This document shows positions 6,126 through 8,023 of a DNA stretch of 8,023 nucleotides, in pieces. Below the pieces are notes generated by a model, which did no database searches, was not told the DNA's origin, and saw only the letters and a program-made list of their open reading frames with translations. Every line of letters starts with the position of its first letter. The first letter of the stretch is position 1. A program made the position numbers and the translations under genes. The DNA comes from Candidatus Omnitrophota bacterium (GTDB taxonomy: Bacteria; Omnitrophota; Gorgyraeia; Duberdicusellales; 4484-171). The stretch is from contig WJKZ01000026.1 in NCBI GenBank assembly GCA_014728785.1, positions 1 through 8,023 of the forward strand, in the 5' to 3' direction.

Positions 6126-6935
6126 TTATTTGCTGCAGATTATTCCCCCGGCTTCGTAGGTATAAGCGGGATTCCTGAAACCTATTTTTTTGAGACGTCC
6201 CATTATCTTAGCCGGGAAATTAAAACCCTGCTTTACCTTATAGAGAGGGGTATAATGGAAAAACCTCCCCCTTTTTTTCAACACTCTGTGGATCTGAAGA
6301 TAAAACCGGTCGGAATAAAGATCTCCGGCAAGCTTCAGGGTCGGAGGATCATGAAGGACACAATCGAAATAATTACTTTTAATTCTTAAAATACCTCTGC
6401 TGACATCTTCTTTTCGCACGCTTATATTTTTTTTTCTGAAAATTTTTTCGGAAAAAGGGTTAAGTCTGGCTAACAAAAGTACATTTTCATCTTTTTCAAA
6501 AGTTATTACTCTTTTTGCTTTTTCTGCCGATAAAAGGGCCGTATACCCCATGCCCATACAGGTATCCATACAATAACCCCGGGGTTTCAAAACTTCTATC
6601 TTCTTCTGCGTATCCTTTAAAGGGGAACCGAGCCTGTGCATGGGAACAGAGCCTATAGAAAGTGTGGGCCAATCCGGTGTGGGTACTAACTTGTAAAAAC
6701 GGTTAGTGCTTTGAGAGAAAAAACTTATTTTTTCGACACCTTTTTCATCCAGCCAATAAAGAAAATGGCTCTTAATTTTTAACCCCGTATCTAACCTAAA
6801 TCTGTTGTCGATAAGAGCAAAATCCCTTTCTCTCAATACCTTAACTCTCCTTAACCCCAAATCAAATGCCAGCTGAAACCGAGAACCGGGAGTTTTTGAA
6901 AGTATAAAGTCAAATTCCTTTTTTGTAAAAATCAT
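6126..6935 (-). CDS. SAM-dependent methyltransferase-like protein resembling archaeal COG2521
   Basis: This 269-residue protein has a Rossmann-type methyltransferase domain in its second half. The SAM-binding glycine motif is MDTCMGMGYTA (123-133), an acidic residue follows after the next strand (TFEKDEN, Glu147), and motif IV is HDPPTLKLAGDLYS (195-208). HRVLKKRGRFFHYTP (216-230) follows. The segments MHRLG (99-103), DTCxGxGYTA, LARLNPFS, DPPxxxLAGxLYS and FHYT are those I remember from COG2521, annotated as predicted archaeal methyltransferases; assignment is from memory. The N-terminal 95 residues look like a separate small domain. The substrate is unknown; DPP is compatible with nucleic-acid or small-molecule amino groups. 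No Shine-Dalgarno precedes the ATG, and a good promoter places the transcript start almost on it. The next ATG is at residue 99, inside the conserved part, so this start stands. Confidence 0.72.
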   Translation of the reverse strand: MIFTKKEFDFILSKTPGSRFQLAFDLGLRRVKVLRERDFALIDNRFRLDTGLKIKSHFLYWLDEKGVEKISFFSQSTNRFYKLVPTPDWPTLSIGSVPMHRLGSPLKDTQKKIEVLKPRGYCMDTCMGMGYTALLSAEKAKRVITFEKDENVLLLARLNPFSEKIFRKKNISVRKEDVSRGILRIKSNYFDCVLHDPPTLKLAGDLYSDRFYLQIHRVLKKRGRFFHYTPLYKVKQGFNFPAKIMGRLKKIGFRNPAYTYEAGGIICSK

Positions 6936-6941
6936 AGAAAT

Positions 6942-6970
6942 ATTATAAAAGAATAAACCGGTTTTCCCAA
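6942..6970 (-). promoter_or_regulatory. Putative promoter of the methyltransferase gene giving a leaderless mRNA
   Basis: The minus strand has TTGGGA (6965-6970), a 17-nt spacer and a perfect TATAAT (6942-6947). The ATG begins at 6935, only 6 nt after the -10 box, so transcription should start at or within a base or two of the start codon. The absence of any Shine-Dalgarno before this ATG agrees with leaderless translation. Confidence 0.55.
6955..6964. repeat. Perfect 10-bp palindrome inside the methyltransferase promoter
   Basis: AAACCGGTTT is a perfect inverted repeat lying wholly between the -35 and -10 boxes of the minus-strand promoter. It is also about 27 bp upstream of the -35 box of the HU promoter. 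This position suits a repressor operator. The function is inferred from position only. Confidence 0.4.
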
Positions 6971-6990
6971 AGTTTTAATTTTAAATTTTC

Positions 6991-7018
6991 TTGACAACCA
7001 TAGCCGCAGATATAAAAT
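6991..7018 (+). promoter_or_regulatory. Promoter of the HU gene
   Basis: A consensus TTGACA (6991-6996) is followed after 16 nt by TAAAAT (7013-7018); an overlapping TATAAA at 7011 has less suitable spacing. Transcription would start near 7025, leaving a leader of about 40 nt that contains a strong Shine-Dalgarno. It diverges from the methyltransferase promoter, with 20 bp between the two -35 boxes. Confidence 0.65.
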
Positions 7019-7063
7019 AATACTTGAAAATATTAACTTTTTCCAAAATAAGGAGGTGTCCTA

Positions 7064-7333
7064 ATGAATAAGGCTCAGTTGGTTGACGCAATCGCACAAA
7101 AAACGGCTACCAAAAAGGAAGCCCAAAGTATAGTAGAAACTGTTCTTGATTCTATAAAAGGAAGCTTGAAGAAAAAAGAAGATGTTGCTATTTCAGGATT
7201 CGGAACATTCAAGGTAAAACAAACAAAAGCCAGAATGGGAAGAAATCCCAAAACCGGCGAATCTATTAAGATACCTGCAAAGAAAAAAATTACTTTCAGG
7301 CCTGCTAAAGATTTGAAAGCTATTCTTCAATAA
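7064..7333 (+). CDS. HU-family DNA-binding protein
   Basis: HU is an abundant dimeric nucleoid protein that bends DNA in the minor groove. At 89 residues this one has standard length (about 90) and is highly basic. It has the two-helix dimerisation base (about residues 3-38), GFGTF (45-49) and the signature RMGRNPKTGESIKIPA (57-72) with the DNA-intercalating proline at 62. The C-terminus KKITFRPAKDLK is typical. It matches HU rather than IHF, although the families are close. The start is fixed by AAGGAGGT at 7050-7057, six nt before the ATG. The gene is monocistronic: it has its own TTGACA promoter and a strong terminator right after the stop codon. Part of the Shine-Dalgarno can pair with TCCT at 7059-7062 in a weak four-base-pair hairpin. 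Confidence 0.97.
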   Translation: MNKAQLVDAIAQKTATKKEAQSIVETVLDSIKGSLKKKEDVAISGFGTFKVKQTKARMGRNPKTGESIKIPAKKKITFRPAKDLKAILQ

Positions 7334-7348
7334 AATAGCGGTAGAAAT

Positions 7349-7380
7349 AAAAAGGGTGCGCTTTTGAGTGCACCCTTTTT
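7349..7380. terminator. Strong, probably bidirectional intrinsic terminator between convergent genes
   Basis: GGGTGCGCT (7354-7362) pairs with AGTGCACCC (7367-7375), with one G-U pair and a 4-nt loop. Five outer A-T pairs (7349-7353 with 7376-7380) extend the stem to 14 bp. On the plus strand a T-run (7376-7382) ends the HU transcript. On the minus strand TTTTT also follows the stem, which can end the converging RNA methyltransferase transcript, whose stop codon lies 7 bp away at 7388. Confidence 0.9.
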
Positions 7381-7387
7381 TTACTTT

Positions 7388-8023
7388 TTAGAAAGATATT
7401 TTTCTGATTCTGGCTATAAAAAATCCCTGCCTGTTAGCATCGGGAAGGATTCTTTTGCAGAGCCTAACAGAAGGGGAGAATCTTTTAGCTTTCCAGCTTT
7501 TAATTCCTGCACTGGTATTGTCCAGGGGAAAATTCAAAGGCAGGATTTCTACTTTCTCTTTAAACTTGTTTATAAACCAGTCTATTATTCCTTCATTTTC
7601 TTCGGGAGAAAAAGTGCAGGTGGAATAAACCAGCTCTCCTCCTTTCTCTAAAGCAAGAAAAGCCGAATGCATAAGCTTCTTCTGCTTATGGACCATTTCT
7701 TTAACCTTTCTCATCTTCCAGTATTTAAAACTTCTGGGATTGGAAAGAAAAAAACGGCCCTCCCCCGAACAGGGCGAATCAAGAAGTATCCTGTCAAAAT
7801 ATTCGGGAAACTTCTTCCTTACCCATATACCGTCTATAAGTATTGTCTTTACGAAATCGGCACCCTGTTGCTTAAGAGTATTGAGCAACTTGTAGTATCT
7901 TGGCCTTACCTTCTCAACGGCAATAATTTCCGATTCGGGAGAAAGGGAAGCAATCTGACTGGTTTTCGCACCTGGAGCTGCACATAAATCCAGAATCTTG
8001 TCCCCTGCTTTAGGCTCAAGGCA
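7388..8023 (-). CDS. RsmF/NOP2-type RNA (cytosine-5)-methyltransferase, N-terminal part outside the window
   Basis: These enzymes methylate C5 of cytosine in rRNA or tRNA using SAM and a pair of cysteines. The open frame runs to the right window edge, and 211 C-terminal residues are visible. An in-frame TTG at 7886-7888 is internal, not the start, because the SAM motif lies before it. Visible residues, numbered from the edge: DLCAAPGAKT (12-21, SAM binding), AVEK (35-38), DSPCSGEGRF (82-91, motif IV Cys85) and STCTFSPEENE (134-144, catalytic TC Cys136). It ends GFFIARIRK without the extra C-terminal RNA-binding domain of E. coli RsmF, so it resembles the shorter NOP2/Trm4-like forms (TIGR00446 type). 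TC-SPEENE and the GEG after PCS favour RsmF-like over RsmB. The substrate cannot be told from sequence. It converges on HU and shares its terminator. Confidence 0.9.
   Translation of the reverse strand, partial: CLEPKAGDKILDLCAAPGAKTSQIASLSPESEIIAVEKVRPRYYKLLNTLKQQGADFVKTILIDGIWVRKKFPEYFDRILLDSPCSGEGRFFLSNPRSFKYWKMRKVKEMVHKQKKLMHSAFLALEKGGELVYSTCTFSPEENEGIIDWFINKFKEKVEILPLNFPLDNTSAGIKSWKAKRFSPSVRLCKRILPDANRQGFFIARIRKISF

Noticed and set aside
5938..6159. Short plus-strand frame in the intergenic region
   Set aside because: Its N-terminal composition is AT-driven, no Shine-Dalgarno precedes it, and it runs into the methyltransferase 3' end on the opposite strand.
7388..7888. A gene starting at the in-frame TTG at 7886-7888
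   Set aside because: The same frame is open to the window edge, and the SAM-binding motif DLCAAPGAKT lies upstream of that TTG, so it is an internal codon of a truncated gene.

Overview
The window reads as an ordinary chromosomal stretch of an anaerobic bacterium, AT-rich by eye. No transposase, phage gene, CRISPR array, rRNA or tRNA could be seen. The clues to the host are a ferredoxin-dependent 2-oxoacid oxidoreductase (anaerobic metabolism), the MEP isoprenoid pathway (bacterial), an RNase Y-YmdB pair (common in Firmicutes and several deep or candidate phyla) and a PilZ protein of the 'NIGAGGIRV' type. By memory of such proteins I lean towards an uncultivated lineage such as Omnitrophota or a neighbour. 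That is inference and only moderately supported.

The left three quarters hold a run of seven minus-strand genes, read from right to left: 5-formyltetrahydrofolate cyclo-ligase (5336-5917), rny (3706-5256), ymdB (2825-3610), a PilZ-domain protein (2407-2769), dxs (513-2396), a 2x[4Fe-4S] ferredoxin subunit (239-505) and the N-terminus of a VorB/KorA-type oxidoreductase alpha subunit (1-242, cut by the window edge). The last four are packed with gaps of 10 bp or less or overlap by 4 bp. Likely promoters lie upstream of the cyclo-ligase (two candidates) and in the 97-bp gap before ymdB, so the block is probably one long operon with an internal promoter. The theme is mixed housekeeping: one-carbon metabolism, mRNA decay at the membrane, cyclic-nucleotide-related functions, isoprenoid precursor synthesis and 2-oxoacid oxidation.

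Further right, a minus-strand gene at 6126-6935 encodes a methyltransferase resembling a family I know mainly from archaea (COG2521). Its best promoter has the -10 box only 6 nt from the ATG, suggesting a leaderless mRNA, and a perfect 10-bp palindrome sits between its -35 and -10 boxes. Divergent from it on the plus strand is an HU-family DNA-binding protein (7064-7333) with a canonical TTGACA promoter, a strong Shine-Dalgarno and a strong terminator hairpin. That terminator can also serve the convergent, 5'-truncated RsmF/NOP2-type RNA m5C methyltransferase gene (7388-8023), which runs off the right edge.

I found no convincing previously undescribed system. The most notable points are the archaeal-type methyltransferase with its likely leaderless start and palindrome, and the grouping of RNase Y, YmdB and a PilZ protein. 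There are also active-site-region variants in Dxs (NHN) and YmdB (GDH), and short direct repeats around the putative ymdB promoter.
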